NCBI RefSeq assembly: GCF_035581345.1
Contig: NZ_CP141608.1
Span: 2,386,501-2,450,500 of the forward strand
Length of the DNA stretch: 64,000 nucleotides
Direction: 5' to 3'
Source: Pseudomonas sp. JQ170C
Lineage (GTDB): Bacteria > Pseudomonadota > Gammaproteobacteria > Pseudomonadales > Pseudomonadaceae
This document shows positions 50,778 to 59,909 of the stretch, piece by piece. The stretch's first letter is position 1; every line of letters begins with the position of its first letter. Both the position numbers and the translations under genes were made by a program. The notes under the pieces were generated by a model, which saw nothing but the letters and a program-made list of their open reading frames with translations, did no database searches and was not told the origin of the DNA.

Positions 50778-51670
50778 TGTCCGCTCGCGACCTCATCGGT
50801 TATGGCAGCTGCCCACCCCACCCGCGATGGCCTGGTGAAGCGCGCGTCGCGGTCCAGTTCGTACTCAATATCGAAGAAGGCGCGGAATCATGCATTGCCA
50901 ATGGCGATGCACAGTCGGAGGCCTGGCTACATGAGCTACCGGGCCGCCCGCCGCGTGTGGGGGAATTGGACTTGAGCGTCGAGGGCATGTACGAATATGG
51001 ATCGCGCGCAGGTGTGTGGCGCATTCTGGAGCTGTTCAGCGCCCGAGGCTTGCCGCTGACCGCCTTCGCTGTCGGTCGAGCACTGGAACTCACCCCGGCG
51101 ATTGGCCATGCGCTCTGCGCTGCCGGGCATGAGATTGCCGGGCATGGCTACCGTTGGCTGGACTATCGCGACATACCTGAAGACCAGGAGCGTCGCCATA
51201 TCCGCCTCACCCTCGACGTGATCGAGCAGATCTGCGGTAAACGCCCGGTAGGTTGGTACACCGGAAGGGTCAGCCAGAACACCCGCCGCCTGTTGCGTGA
51301 GGAAGGTGGGTTTCTCTATAGCTCGGACGCCTACAACGATGACCTGCCCTATTGGCTCCCAGGCTCGCCCGCCCACCTGGTGATCCCTTACACACTGGTC
51401 AACAACGACGCCCGTTATCTGCTACCGAACGGTTTTGCCTGCGGTGAAGACTTCTTCCAGTTGCTCAAGGATGCTTTCGACCTGCTGTGGCAGGAAGGCG
51501 CGCAGCACCCGAAAATGATGAGCGTCGGCCTGCATGGGAGGATCAGTGGCCATCCTGGTCGGGCGATGGCGCTGGCGCGCTTTCTCGATTACGTGCAAGG
51601 CCACAATGCGGTGTGGATCTGTCGGCGCGAAGAAATTGCCAGGCACTGGATAACCCAGTTCCCCGCGTGA
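50777..51670 (+). CDS. Polysaccharide deacetylase family protein, PuuE/allantoinase type
   Basis: A 297-residue NodB-fold hydrolase. It has [46 protein letters not shown], and the metal-side motif [20 protein letters not shown], matching the PuuE-type allantoinase and related amidohydrolases rather than peptidoglycan deacetylases. [15 protein letters not shown] and [16 protein letters not shown] are further signatures. No signal peptide, so it acts on a cytoplasmic amide or N-acyl compound. It shares a TGATG junction with the upstream GNAT gene; an acetylation/deacylation pair on a nitrogen compound is possible. Confidence 0.88.
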   Translation: MSARDLIGYGSCPPHPRWPGEARVAVQFVLNIEEGAESCIANGDAQSEAWLHELPGRPPRVGELDLSVEGMYEYGSRAGVWRILELFSARGLPLTAFAVGRALELTPAIGHALCAAGHEIAGHGYRWLDYRDIPEDQERRHIRLTLDVIEQICGKRPVGWYTGRVSQNTRRLLREEGGFLYSSDAYNDDLPYWLPGSPAHLVIPYTLVNNDARYLLPNGFACGEDFFQLLKDAFDLLWQEGAQHPKMMSVGLHGRISGHPGRAMALARFLDYVQGHNAVWICRREEIARHWITQFPA

Positions 51671-51959
51671 GCGGCCAGAGGTTCGAAACGGCCTGAGTCA
51701 CGCTGATGTACCCCGTTCGAAGTCAGGTTTGCTCAGACTGCATTGCACTGTCTTGGCAAGGAACACCTGAACTTCTGGCTCCAGGCTTTTTTCGCCACTC
51801 TATATTGGCCAGAAGCGACCTGAACCCGCCGCTGGCGACAGGCATATATCCGCCCCATAGATACCCGTTGCAATAGGCAGCTATCGGCCAGAAGCAGCCG
51901 TTCATGAACGACCGCTCCGACTCAAAAGCAGACGGGGTGACCCCGTCCGCAAAGTACGA
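51671..51959. other. Intergenic region with degenerate repeat cores
   Basis: This 289-base region holds two copies of GGCCAGAAGC-type cores (51799 and 51887 areas), related to the repeat at 46882 and 52742. No gene is supported; a short minus-strand frame (51723-51905) has no ribosome site or similarity. Confidence 0.55.
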
Positions 51960-52490
51960 TCAGCTTTGGCAAAACCGGATTCGATTGCCGAATGGGTCAT
52001 ACACTTCTAGAACTTGGCCCCAGCCCTGCTGAACAATATCCGGACGTCCATATCCGTAACGTTTGCCCTGCAATTCGTCGCGGAGCAATTCAATGTTTTG
52101 CATCGGGACAAATATCGTCGATCCCGGGCTCGCATCGCCATGATGTTCAGAAAGATGGAGGTGCAGACCGTTTCGGCTGATACCGAGGTAGAGCGGTAGA
52201 TCAGTTTCAAATCGGTGCTCGAATTCGACGCTGAAGCCCAGAAAATCAAGATAGAACTCGCGCGCCTTGATTTCGTCAAACATCCGCAGTATCGGAATGG
52301 TTTTGTCGAATGTAATCGCGGGCTGAGTGTTTTCCTGAGGAAGAATCGCTGACGCAGTGTTCCAGTCCTTGTACCCCAGCTGGTGCGCTACTGTTTCCAG
52401 CGCCGTGGAATGAGTCACGGCTTGATTGCGCGACTCTAGCGAGGCACGCAGCCTCTTCGCCATCTGCTTGGCTTGCTCGATTGAAAACAT
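51960..52490 (-). CDS. Glyoxalase-superfamily protein with N-terminal helical domain
   Basis: A 176-residue protein. Residues 1-55 form a helical domain (IEQAKQMAKRLRASLESRNQAVTHSTALETVAHQLGYKDWNTASA) common in a subgroup annotated as glyoxalase superfamily. Residues 60-176 form a vicinal oxygen chelate (bleomycin-resistance/glyoxalase) domain: ILRMFDEIKAREFYLDFLGF, LHLHLSEHHGDASPG, GWGQVLEVYDPFGNRIRFCQ. A His and a Glu (HLSEHHG and LEVYDPFGN) could ligate metal. AGGAG lies close before ATG 52488-52490. It probably binds or inactivates a small electrophile; no substrate is known. Confidence 0.88.
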   Translation of the reverse strand: MFSIEQAKQMAKRLRASLESRNQAVTHSTALETVAHQLGYKDWNTASAILPQENTQPAITFDKTIPILRMFDEIKAREFYLDFLGFSVEFEHRFETDLPLYLGISRNGLHLHLSEHHGDASPGSTIFVPMQNIELLRDELQGKRYGYGRPDIVQQGWGQVLEVYDPFGNRIRFCQS

Positions 52491-52738
52491 AGTTTCTCCT
52501 GTAATCGAGGCATTTTGGTGCTCGCGTTGCCAAACCTCGACTTTCAAGAGATGCGACTGGATTTGGGAAGAGAAAAAAATGCTTTCACCTTTCCTTTCGG
52601 AAGCGAGCGGCAGGCAGCATCAGCCTGCGCAGATGATACATACCGGCTTAAGTCAGCGGAAGCTCTCTCGGTTGCAAGTCTCCTGCGCGATTCATCGTCC
52701 CTATGGGTCGCTTTTAGTCGGTCGCGAGCAGCAGCTAT

Positions 52739-52778
52739 GGGTCGATAGCGGTCAGTCGCGAATGTCCGTTATCGACCC
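52739..52778. repeat. Short intergenic repeat, copy 2, with hairpin flanks
   Basis: Bases 52743-52774 equal the copy at 46882-46914. Here the ends form a 9-bp stem, GGGTCGATA/TATCGACCC, with a 22-base loop. The rest of the 327-base gap (52491-52817) shows no supported gene. Confidence 0.85.
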
Positions 52779-52817
52779 AATGTAATCGGATAGATATCCG
52801 GCTGGCCCCAAATGAAC

Positions 52818-53714
52818 TTAGACGCCTCCACCCCCTCGCCGCAGAACCCGCACAAGTTCCCCAACAACAACCCCTTCAACAGCCCCTTCAGTAGCACCTG
52901 CCTCAAACACCGCACAACAAGCCGACGCATCGCCGTCACAAATACGGTAAACGGCAACGACACTCCCAGGCCCGCACCCTGTGTGTCCACAGAGCGTAAA
53001 GCCACCCTCAATCTCACCCTGCATCAAACCAAGGCCATAGCCCGGGGTAAGCCATGGACGTCCCGGAATCGGGCCGCCCAGTGTTTTTGCTGTCTGCATT
53101 TCCTGGAGCAGGCCTGGGGGAAGGAGATGCCCGGCGAGCAGTCGGTCCAGGAATAGGGCGGCTTGGGAAAGGGGGCCGATCAGCAAGCCGTGGTATACCC
53201 AGGCGGGATCGTAATTTGCTGTGTCGCCGAGGTGGGCACCTTGTAAGTCTGCTCGTGTTTTGGCGAAGCGAACGCTGGAAAGGCCCAATGGCGTCAGTGC
53301 GCGTTGACTCACTGCCTCTTCAAGCGACAGTTCAGTCACTTGCTCGATCAGCTTGCCAATGAGGTAGTAACCAACATTCGAGTAACGCCATCCGGTGCCG
53401 GGGCTGTAGCGAAGCCGGGCTCCCTCGAGGCGCTGCATCATTTCGCCTGCCGACCAGGCGGCCTCATTGTTGGCGACGGCGGTGTGATAGTCCGCAAGTT
53501 CGCTGTAATCGGCGAGCCCGGCTTCATGCCGCAGCAGTTGGCGCAAGGTGAAGGGTTGATCCAGAACCGCGTCGTCCAGCCTGATCCGCCCATCACGGAC
53601 CAATGACAGGGCGGTAGCGGCCAGGACCGTCTTCGTGAAGCTCCACCACGGCACCACCACGTCTGAGCGATCGGACGTCAGTGGCTGGCCATTGAAGATG
53701 AGTGAACTCGGCAT
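52818..53714 (-). CDS. Serine beta-lactamase-like hydrolase (class C/PBP type)
   Basis: A 298-residue protein of the serine hydrolase (beta-lactamase/D-aminopeptidase) family. The SxxK motif is SFTK (WWSFTKTVLAATAL, Ser near 25). The second motif is YSN in GTGWRYSNVGYYLIGKLIE, and HTG in LCGHTGCGPGS serves as the third motif. No signal peptide is seen, so a cytoplasmic esterase/peptidase role is likelier than antibiotic resistance. The last 30 residues (VEGVVVGELVRVLRRGGGGV) are atypical and may reflect frame extension. The stop lies 7 bases or so from the next gene's region boundary; the DUF262 gene ends 8 bases upstream of its ATG, on the same strand. Confidence 0.85.
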   Translation of the reverse strand: MPSSLIFNGQPLTSDRSDVVVPWWSFTKTVLAATALSLVRDGRIRLDDAVLDQPFTLRQLLRHEAGLADYSELADYHTAVANNEAAWSAGEMMQRLEGARLRYSPGTGWRYSNVGYYLIGKLIEQVTELSLEEAVSQRALTPLGLSSVRFAKTRADLQGAHLGDTANYDPAWVYHGLLIGPLSQAALFLDRLLAGHLLPPGLLQEMQTAKTLGGPIPGRPWLTPGYGLGLMQGEIEGGFTLCGHTGCGPGSVVAVYRICDGDASACCAVFEAGATEGAVEGVVVGELVRVLRRGGGGV

Positions 53715-53721
53715 TGGAGAG

Positions 53722-55416
53722 TCAAAGCATAGTTATCAGGGCAGCGACGATCTTCTCATGCCGCGCCTGAATGGCGTCTTTGCCCCACACCCGGCCATCG
53801 CTCACGAAGTGCGTGATCTCTCGCTGTTGGAAGTAGTGGGTGTAGGTTGCCAGTTTCTGCTTGAACGGGATGTTGCCCACCGCACAGTTATGGGGTTTGG
53901 ACAGCAGCAGGTAGTTGCCGAGACAGTTCAGGTATTCCTGTTTGAAGGTCTCGTCGTAGGTGCCATAGCCGTGGGGTTGGGTCGAGGGTTCGGTAGAAGG
54001 GGCAATGTGCTCCAGCTCGGGGCGTTCAATGTCGCTGTAGCGCCGCGGTGTGTAGCCACGGTAGCCATCGCCTTCCAGGTGGACTTCATATTTCCAGAGC
54101 AGGTGCTTGGCGGTTCTGTGGTTGATTTCACCGTCCAGGGCAGCCAGCAATTTGTCGTTGTTCCAATAGGCCCACCACCAGTCACTCGCAGTCTTGAGGC
54201 GTTCGATCCGATCAAGGATCGGCTCTATCGACGACGCCTCGGTGGAAAATTGCTCGTAAACATGACTGATGCGGGAAGTGATCTCCGCACGCGTGCCAAT
54301 CAGGCGATGACGGATGATCAGGCTCTCGAAGGCCACGCAGAGTCTGTTCTTGTCAGCGAGGCTCAGGCCAAACCGATAGGCTTTGAGGATGAACGGCAGG
54401 GCGATAGCGATCCCGCCCAAGCTCACCAACGAGTGGATCGGGAAGTTGTTGCGTTCGTCCTCGCCAAAGAACACGGACAAGTGCTCGAAGCTGATGGCCA
54501 GGGAGTCGGTAAATGCCTGTACGAATTCCAGGGGTGACGGCCCGGCCAGCATGGCCTCGACTTTGTCCAATGCGCCGCTCTCCCACAGGGAGTTGAAGTG
54601 AACGCGCAGGGTGTACTGCAGTACATCGTCTTCTTTGATTCGGTACTCAATCGCCGATATGGATTTGTAAATGGTCTCGAAGCGGTTTTTGACTTCCTCG
54701 ATCAGGCTGTCTTTTTGCTGTTGATCTTCGCCGTGCAGATGGATGGCATACATGAACTGCGCTTTCACCACCTCCAGGTTGGAGGGGCGTTTGCCGCGGT
54801 TGTTCTGGAAAATGAACATCTGAATGGCTTCGGCTTCATCCCGAACCGGGTGCGTGCTGCACGATGCCTGAGACACGATGGTCAGCATGTCGGTCAGGTA
54901 CGCTTCGGATTGGTCGCTTAGCGCTTTCTTGAAGTACTCGAAGGCCGTGATCAGCCGCTGGGCTGAAGTGGTCTTGAAGGTTTGGGCGTCTTTTCTGGAC
55001 TGGTTGATCACATAGTCGACAAAGACTTGGTTGTCATAGTCCACGGTCTTGAAGCGGATCTGGCTATCGCGCTTGATGAGGTCCTTGTAGCAATCCTGCT
55101 CTTCTTCGGTGAGTGCCCGCTTGCCCTGCAGGCAATTGAACAGGGCCGCCAGGAAGAGACTGATCGTGGTCAGACGTTGCTGGCCGTCAATCACACGAAA
55201 CTCACCTTGCGTCTCCTCGAACAGGAAGTGGCCGAAATAATAAGGACTTCGGGACTTGCTGCGGCGGTACGCCTCGAGGTCCAGGAGGAACACGTCCGTC
55301 TGCGTGGTCCGGTTCGAGCCTTCGGTAGGCGTTTCCCAGGCATAGGCGCGTTGGTAGGCAGGAACCACGATTCGGTTGTTGGCCATCATGTTGCGGATGG
55401 TCGTCGAAGCTTTCAC
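53722..55416 (-). CDS. DUF262/DUF1524 protein (GmrSD-like, putative defence nuclease)
   Basis: A 564-residue protein. The N-terminal DUF262 (ParB/sulfiredoxin-like NTPase, about 1-250) has VVPAYQRAYAWE, VIDGQQRLTTISLFL (residues 76-90) and NNRGKRPSNLEVVKAQ. The C-terminal DUF1524 region (about 440-564) has ELEHIAPSTEP with the HNH-type His and NCLGNYLLLSKPHNCAVGN. This architecture is that of GmrSD type IV restriction enzymes and BrxU/SspE-type phage defence proteins, which cut modified DNA using nucleotides. Start GTG 55414-55416 has AAGGA 8-9 bases upstream. No companion methylase or DndB-type genes are seen, so it would act alone. Confidence 0.85.
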   Translation of the reverse strand: MKASTTIRNMMANNRIVVPAYQRAYAWETPTEGSNRTTQTDVFLLDLEAYRRSKSRSPYYFGHFLFEETQGEFRVIDGQQRLTTISLFLAALFNCLQGKRALTEEEQDCYKDLIKRDSQIRFKTVDYDNQVFVDYVINQSRKDAQTFKTTSAQRLITAFEYFKKALSDQSEAYLTDMLTIVSQASCSTHPVRDEAEAIQMFIFQNNRGKRPSNLEVVKAQFMYAIHLHGEDQQQKDSLIEEVKNRFETIYKSISAIEYRIKEDDVLQYTLRVHFNSLWESGALDKVEAMLAGPSPLEFVQAFTDSLAISFEHLSVFFGEDERNNFPIHSLVSLGGIAIALPFILKAYRFGLSLADKNRLCVAFESLIIRHRLIGTRAEITSRISHVYEQFSTEASSIEPILDRIERLKTASDWWWAYWNNDKLLAALDGEINHRTAKHLLWKYEVHLEGDGYRGYTPRRYSDIERPELEHIAPSTEPSTQPHGYGTYDETFKQEYLNCLGNYLLLSKPHNCAVGNIPFKQKLATYTHYFQQREITHFVSDGRVWGKDAIQARHEKIVAALITML

Positions 55417-55512
55417 TGAGCATGTCCTTATGGATAGTGGCGTTGTGCCAATGATCGCTTGAGTTGCGCATTTTTGCACGGTGGATATTCGGGGGCAGGG
55501 TGTGGCTGGGGA

Positions 55513-55535
55513 TCGCGGGGCAAGCCCGCTCCTAC
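55513..55535. repeat. Single REP element
   Basis: One inverted REP core (complement of GAGCGGGCTTGCCCCGCG) lies 5 bases before the LysR stop, between that gene and the DUF262 start. No partner is seen. Confidence 0.88.
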
Positions 55536-55539
55536 CGTG

Positions 55540-56457
55540 TCAGCGCCGGGCCGATAGCTGCTGGGGCGCCAGAAATGCATCATGAAAGTAGTTGCGAAAC
55601 GCATTCATCGCCGGGCTGAACTCCCGCTCCCGGTGCCACGCCAACCCCACACTCATCGGCGTTACCTTGTCGGTAATCGTCAGGGTTTCAATCCGCTTGC
55701 CTTCCAGCGACCAGGGCCGGTGAACCAGGTCCGAGAGAATCGCCACGCCACTGCCATTGGCCACCATGCTGCGCACCGCTTCCACCGAGCTGGTGCGCAC
55801 CCGCACGTTCGGGCGTTGGTGCGCGTGTTCCCAGTAGCGCATGGCGCTCTGTTCGGCTTCGTCGACGGTGAGCAGGATGTAGGGCTCCCGGGCCACGTCG
55901 GCCAGGCTCACGGCCGACTGCTCGCACAGCGGATGGTGGCTGGGCAGCCACAGCCGGCGTTCGGAGTTGAACAGGGTTTCGGAGACGATGTCCGGGTGGG
56001 TGAGGTTGGACGTAAGTACCACGGCCATGTCGAACTGGCCCTCCAGCAGGCCTTGTTCGATGGACTCTCGTTCCTGTTCGTGCACTTCGATGGCGACGTC
56101 CGGGTGCCAGTGCTCCAGGCGTTGCAGGTGGTGCGGGAGGAAGTAGCCGATCACGGTGTAGCTGGCGGCCAGGCGCAGCAGGCCGCTGGCGCGTACGTCG
56201 GGCAGCGGGCTGTTGAGGGCGTCGTCGACGCTGCGCTGGATCACGTAGGCGCGGTTGAGAAAGTGCCGCCCGGCATCGGTCAGGCTCATGCCCTGGGCCG
56301 AGCGCTGGAACAGCAGGGTGCCGAGCATGGCTTCCAGCTCCTTGATGGCGGTGGTCACCGCCGATTGGGAGATGTTCAGGTGGATCGCCGCCTGGGAGAT
56401 CTGGCCGATCTCGGCGGTGGCGACGAAGTAGCGCACCTGGCGCAGGGTCAGTGACAT
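55540..56457 (-). CDS. LysR-family regulator beside the pxp/acc operon
   Basis: A 305-residue regulator. The N-terminal HTH is LTLRQVRYFVATAEIGQISQAAIHLNISQSAVTTAIKELE, and the effector domain covers about 92-290 (GLLRLAASYTVIGYFLPHHLQRLEHWHPDVAIEV). It diverges from pxpA (start 56583) over 125 bases, so it is the expected regulator of the operon, probably sensing 5-oxoproline or a related amide. The 5' half of the intergenic region contains AGATCTATTAACAG-type A/T sequence, which could hold the LysR box and promoters. Confidence 0.92.
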   Translation of the reverse strand: MSLTLRQVRYFVATAEIGQISQAAIHLNISQSAVTTAIKELEAMLGTLLFQRSAQGMSLTDAGRHFLNRAYVIQRSVDDALNSPLPDVRASGLLRLAASYTVIGYFLPHHLQRLEHWHPDVAIEVHEQERESIEQGLLEGQFDMAVVLTSNLTHPDIVSETLFNSERRLWLPSHHPLCEQSAVSLADVAREPYILLTVDEAEQSAMRYWEHAHQRPNVRVRTSSVEAVRSMVANGSGVAILSDLVHRPWSLEGKRIETLTITDKVTPMSVGLAWHREREFSPAMNAFRNYFHDAFLAPQQLSARR

Positions 56458-56582
56458 GCTCGCTCCGGTCGGGCAGGTATCTGTTTTTCAGAAGATGCCC
56501 TATCTGTTAATAGATCTTCCCAAGGGGTGAGGGGGAATCTAACGTGGCCTGCAGGTAGTGACAAGTGTCAGGAGCAAGCACC

Positions 56583-57341
56583 ATGCAGGCAGTAGATTTC
56601 AATTCGGACATGGGCGAAGGCTTTGGCCCATGGACCATCGGCGATGGCGTCGACACGGAGCTGATGGGCTTCATCAGTTCGGCCAATATCGCCACCGGTT
56701 TTCATGCCGGCGACCCCGGCACCATGCGCCGCACGGTCGAGCAGGCCAAGCGCCTGGGCGTGGCAGTGGGGGCGCACCCGGGCTTTCGTGACCTGGTCGG
56801 CTTCGGCCGCCGCCACATCAATGCGCCGGCCCAGGAGCTGGTCGACGACATGCTCTATCAGTTGGGGGCCCTGCGTGAGCTTGCCCGGGTTCAGGGCGTT
56901 GCGCTGCAGCACATCAAGCCCCACGGCGCGCTGTACATGCACCTGGCCCGGGACGAAGAGGCGGCGCGCTTGCTGGTGCAGAACCTGCAACGCCTGGAGC
57001 CTGAGCTGCTGCTGTATTGCATGCCCGGTTCGGTGATCTGGCGGGTCGCCACCGAGCTCGGCCAGCCAGTAATCCGCGAGTTCTACGCCGACCGCGAGTA
57101 CGACCTCAGCGGCTCGATCGTCTTTACCCGCAACGTGCGTGCCTATGACCCGGCCCAGGTCGCTGCGCGGGTGCTGCGTGCCTGCCAGGAAGGGGTGGTG
57201 CGCGCGGTCGAGGGGGAAGACCTGGCAATCGAGTTCGACTCCATCTGTTTACACAGTGACACCCCCGGCGCCCTGGCGTTGGTCGAAGCCACACGCAAGG
57301 CGCTCGACAGCGCGGGGATCACGGTGCGCGCGCCGCGCTGA
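56583..57341 (+). CDS. pxpA: 5-oxoprolinase subunit A (LamB/YcsF family)
   Basis: A 252-residue protein of the LamB/YcsF family, subunit A of the ATP-dependent 5-oxoprolinase PxpABC. The family signature is [14 protein letters not shown] at the N-terminus, followed by [44 protein letters not shown] and [23 protein letters not shown]. With subunits B and C it opens 5-oxoproline to glutamate using ATP. AGGAG lies 9 bases before ATG 56583. It is the first gene of an operon in which biotin-dependent carboxylase genes separate pxpA from pxpB and pxpC, an arrangement seen in several Pseudomonas. Confidence 0.93.
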   Translation: MQAVDFNSDMGEGFGPWTIGDGVDTELMGFISSANIATGFHAGDPGTMRRTVEQAKRLGVAVGAHPGFRDLVGFGRRHINAPAQELVDDMLYQLGALRELARVQGVALQHIKPHGALYMHLARDEEAARLLVQNLQRLEPELLLYCMPGSVIWRVATELGQPVIREFYADREYDLSGSIVFTRNVRAYDPAQVAARVLRACQEGVVRAVEGEDLAIEFDSICLHSDTPGALALVEATRKALDSAGITVRAPR

Positions 57342-57410
57342 AGCCGGCGCCAGGGTTTACCCACTTATTTTTTGCCTGCCTTTCTACAACTAATTCCAAA
57401 AGGAACAGAC

Positions 57411-57656
57411 ATGGCCGAACACAGCGTAATTACCCCATTGCCCGGGACGTTCTACCGCAAGGCTACCCCTGATGCGCCGGCGTACGTCGAGGAGGGGGCA
57501 CAGGTCAGCGCCGACACCGTGATTGGCCTGATTGAAGTCATGAAGCAGTTCTCGGAACTGACCGCGGGGGTGGAGGGACGCCTTGGCGCCTTCCTGGTGG
57601 AAGACGGCGATCCGGTGGAGCCGGGTCAGGTCATCGCCACGCTCGATAACGTGTGA
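57411..57656 (+). CDS. accB: Biotin carboxyl carrier protein of the pxp operon
   Basis: An 81-residue biotinyl/lipoyl domain. The biotin-accepting lysine lies in IEVMKQFSE (about residue 45; the canonical motif is EAMKM), and the barrel strands are GTFYRKATPDAPAYVEEG and GRLGAFLVEDGDPVEPGQ. At 81 residues it lacks the N-terminal extension of housekeeping AccB (about 150 residues), so this is an operon-specific paralogue. AAAAGGAA precedes ATG 57411. It is followed 10 bases later by the biotin carboxylase gene. Confidence 0.92.
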   Translation: MAEHSVITPLPGTFYRKATPDAPAYVEEGAQVSADTVIGLIEVMKQFSELTAGVEGRLGAFLVEDGDPVEPGQVIATLDNV

Positions 57657-57666
57657 GGGCGCGACC

Positions 57667-59040
57667 ATGAGCCAAGCCATTCGTAAATTGCTGATCGCCA
57701 ACCGCGGCGAGATCGCCGTGCGGATCATCCATGCCGCCAAGGCGCTGGGCATTCCCACCGTGGCCGCGTGCAGCGAGGCGGACATCGACTCCCAGGCGGC
57801 GCGCCTGGCCGATGAAGTGCATATCCTCGGGCCGGCCCGTGCCGACAAGAGCTACCTGAATGTCGAGGCCTTGCTCGGCGCCTTGCAGGCCACCGGTGCC
57901 AACGCGGTGCATCCGGGCTATGGCTTTCTCTCGGAAAACGCCGACTTCGCCGAGGCGGTGCTCGCGGCCGGGGCGATTTTTGTCGGCCCGAGCCCGCAGA
58001 CAATCCGGCGCATGGGTGACAAGGCCGAGGCACGGCGCACCGCACAAGAAGCGGGTGTGCCGGTGGTGCCGGGCTCGCCGGGTGAGCTGTTCGACGTCGA
58101 TTCGGCACTCAAGGCTGCCGAGTCCGTTGGCTTCCCGCTGCTGATCAAAGCCTCGGCCGGTGGCGGTGGGCGCGGTATTCGCCTGGCGGAAAACGCCCAG
58201 CAACTGAGCGAAGAATTCCCGCGTTCCCAACGCGAGGCCCAGGCGGCATTCGGCAATGGCGCGGTGTACCTGGAGCGCTTTATCAGCAAGGCACGCCACA
58301 TCGAAGTGCAGGTGTTGGGTGATGGGCAAAACGCGGTGCACCTGTTCGAGCGTGAGTGTTCGCTGCAGCGTCGGCGGCAGAAAATCTTTGAAGAGGCGCC
58401 ATCGCCGGCACTCAGTCAGCAGCAGCGCGAAACGCTCTGCGCCAGTGCCGTGCGCTTGACCGAAGCCCTCGGCTACCAGGGCGCCGGGACGCTGGAGTAC
58501 CTGTATGACGACGTCACCGGCGAGTTCTTCTTCATCGAGATGAACACGCGGATTCAGGTGGAGCACCCGGTCAGCGAACTGATTACCGGCATCGACCTGG
58601 TCCAGGCGATGCTGCGCATTGCCGGTGGCGAGCCGCTCGGTTTCACGCAACCTGACATTCAAATCAACGGCGCCGCTCTGCAAATGCGCCTGAACGCCGA
58701 AGACCCGGCCCGGGATTTCTTCCCAAGCCCCGGGCAGGTAGACGCCCTGGTGTGGCCGCAAGGGCAGGGGGTGCGTGTCGATAGCCATCTCTACCCGGGT
58801 TACCGCGTGCCGCCTTACTATGACTCGCTGCTGGCCAAGCTGATCGTCCATGGCAGCGACCGTGCCCAGGCACTGGCCCGTGCGCGCCTGGCGGTGGAGC
58901 AGACCACGCTCACCGGCATGGCCAGCACCTTATCGCTGCACGGCGAGCTGCTGGAACAACCCTGGCTACACAGCGCCGATTTTCATACCGGCACCCTTGA
59001 AACCTGGCTGGCCGAGCGCCGTAGCGGAGGTAACGCATGA
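57667..59040 (+). CDS. accC: Biotin carboxylase of the pxp operon
   Basis: A 457-residue ATP-grasp biotin carboxylase. It shows KLLIANRGEIAVRII, HPGYGFLSENADFA, IKASAGGGGRGIRLA, FERECSLQRRRQKIFEEAPSPAL and FFIEMNTRIQVEHPVSELITGIDLV, all canonical. It carboxylates biotin on the adjacent carrier using bicarbonate and ATP. Its ATGA junction with pxpB (4-base overlap) indicates coupled translation. As this is a second set beside the housekeeping fatty-acid carboxylase, it probably serves a dedicated carboxyltransferase, for which pxpB/pxpC (KipI/KipA-related, urea amidolyase-like) are the candidates. Confidence 0.93.
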   Translation: MSQAIRKLLIANRGEIAVRIIHAAKALGIPTVAACSEADIDSQAARLADEVHILGPARADKSYLNVEALLGALQATGANAVHPGYGFLSENADFAEAVLAAGAIFVGPSPQTIRRMGDKAEARRTAQEAGVPVVPGSPGELFDVDSALKAAESVGFPLLIKASAGGGGRGIRLAENAQQLSEEFPRSQREAQAAFGNGAVYLERFISKARHIEVQVLGDGQNAVHLFERECSLQRRRQKIFEEAPSPALSQQQRETLCASAVRLTEALGYQGAGTLEYLYDDVTGEFFFIEMNTRIQVEHPVSELITGIDLVQAMLRIAGGEPLGFTQPDIQINGAALQMRLNAEDPARDFFPSPGQVDALVWPQGQGVRVDSHLYPGYRVPPYYDSLLAKLIVHGSDRAQALARARLAVEQTTLTGMASTLSLHGELLEQPWLHSADFHTGTLETWLAERRSGGNA

Positions 59041-59909
59041 GCAGTCCAATCCGTTACAGCTTTGGCGCAGATGAACATCTGTTTGCCGAAGTCAGCGACA
59101 GCATGTCGCTTGAAGCCTTCTTCAAAGGCATGGCGGTAACGCGCGCGGTAGAGCGCCTGGCCCTCGATGGCGTGCTCGATGTGTGCCTGGCCAATGCCTC
59201 GTTCCAGATCCGTTTCGACCCGGACCGCATCGCCCCGCAGGCGTTGCTCGACGCGGTGAAAGCCGCAGAGGCCGAGGCAGTTGCGCAACGCACCCTGCAC
59301 ACGCGGATCATCGAGATCCCGGTGCTGTACAACGACCCCTGGACCCACGAAACCCTGATGCGTTTTCGCGACCGCCATCAAGACCCGAGCGTGACTGATC
59401 TGGAATACGCCGCCCGGGTCAATGGCCTGGCGGATGTCGAGGCGTTCATCGCCGCCCACAGTGGTGCGCCGTGGTTTGTCTCGATGGTGGGCTTTGTCGC
59501 CGGGTTGCCGTTCATGTTCCAGATGGTCGAGCGCGAGCGCCAGTTGCAGGTGCCCAAGTACCTGCGTCCGCGCACCGATACGCCGAAATTGACCCTGGGC
59601 CACGGCGGCTGCTTTGGCTGCATCTACTCGGTGCGCGGGGCCGGTGGCTACCAGATGTTCGGCGTCACGCCGGCACCGATCTACGACCCGCAGCAGAACC
59701 TGGCGTACCTCAAGGAGCACATGGTGTTTTTCCGCCCGGGCGACATCGTGCAGTTCAAGCCGATGGATCGCGAGGCCTATGACCAGGCAGTGGCCGAGGT
59801 GGAAGCGGGGCGTTTTGACCTGCGCATTCGCCCGGTGGAGTTCTCGCTGGATGCGTTTCTGGCCGACCCGGTCGGTTATCCCAAGTCGTTGCAGGAGGTG
59901 CTGGCATGA
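59037..59909 (+). CDS. pxpB: 5-oxoprolinase subunit B (KipI/allophanate hydrolase subunit 1 family)
   Basis: A 290-residue protein of the PxpB/KipI family, related to the N-terminal half of the urea amidolyase carboxyltransferase. It has IRYSFGADEHLFAEVSD, YNDPWTHETLMRFRDRHQDPSVTDLEYAARVNGLA, FVSMVGFVAGLPFMFQM and LGHGGCFGCIYSVRGAGGYQMFGVTPAPIYDP. The protein is longer than typical PxpB (about 220 residues), owing to its C-terminal part (HMVFFRPGDIVQF). It overlaps accC and pxpC by 4 bases at each end (ATGA). It should form a heterodimer with PxpC. Confidence 0.92.
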   Translation: MSSPIRYSFGADEHLFAEVSDSMSLEAFFKGMAVTRAVERLALDGVLDVCLANASFQIRFDPDRIAPQALLDAVKAAEAEAVAQRTLHTRIIEIPVLYNDPWTHETLMRFRDRHQDPSVTDLEYAARVNGLADVEAFIAAHSGAPWFVSMVGFVAGLPFMFQMVERERQLQVPKYLRPRTDTPKLTLGHGGCFGCIYSVRGAGGYQMFGVTPAPIYDPQQNLAYLKEHMVFFRPGDIVQFKPMDREAYDQAVAEVEAGRFDLRIRPVEFSLDAFLADPVGYPKSLQEVLA

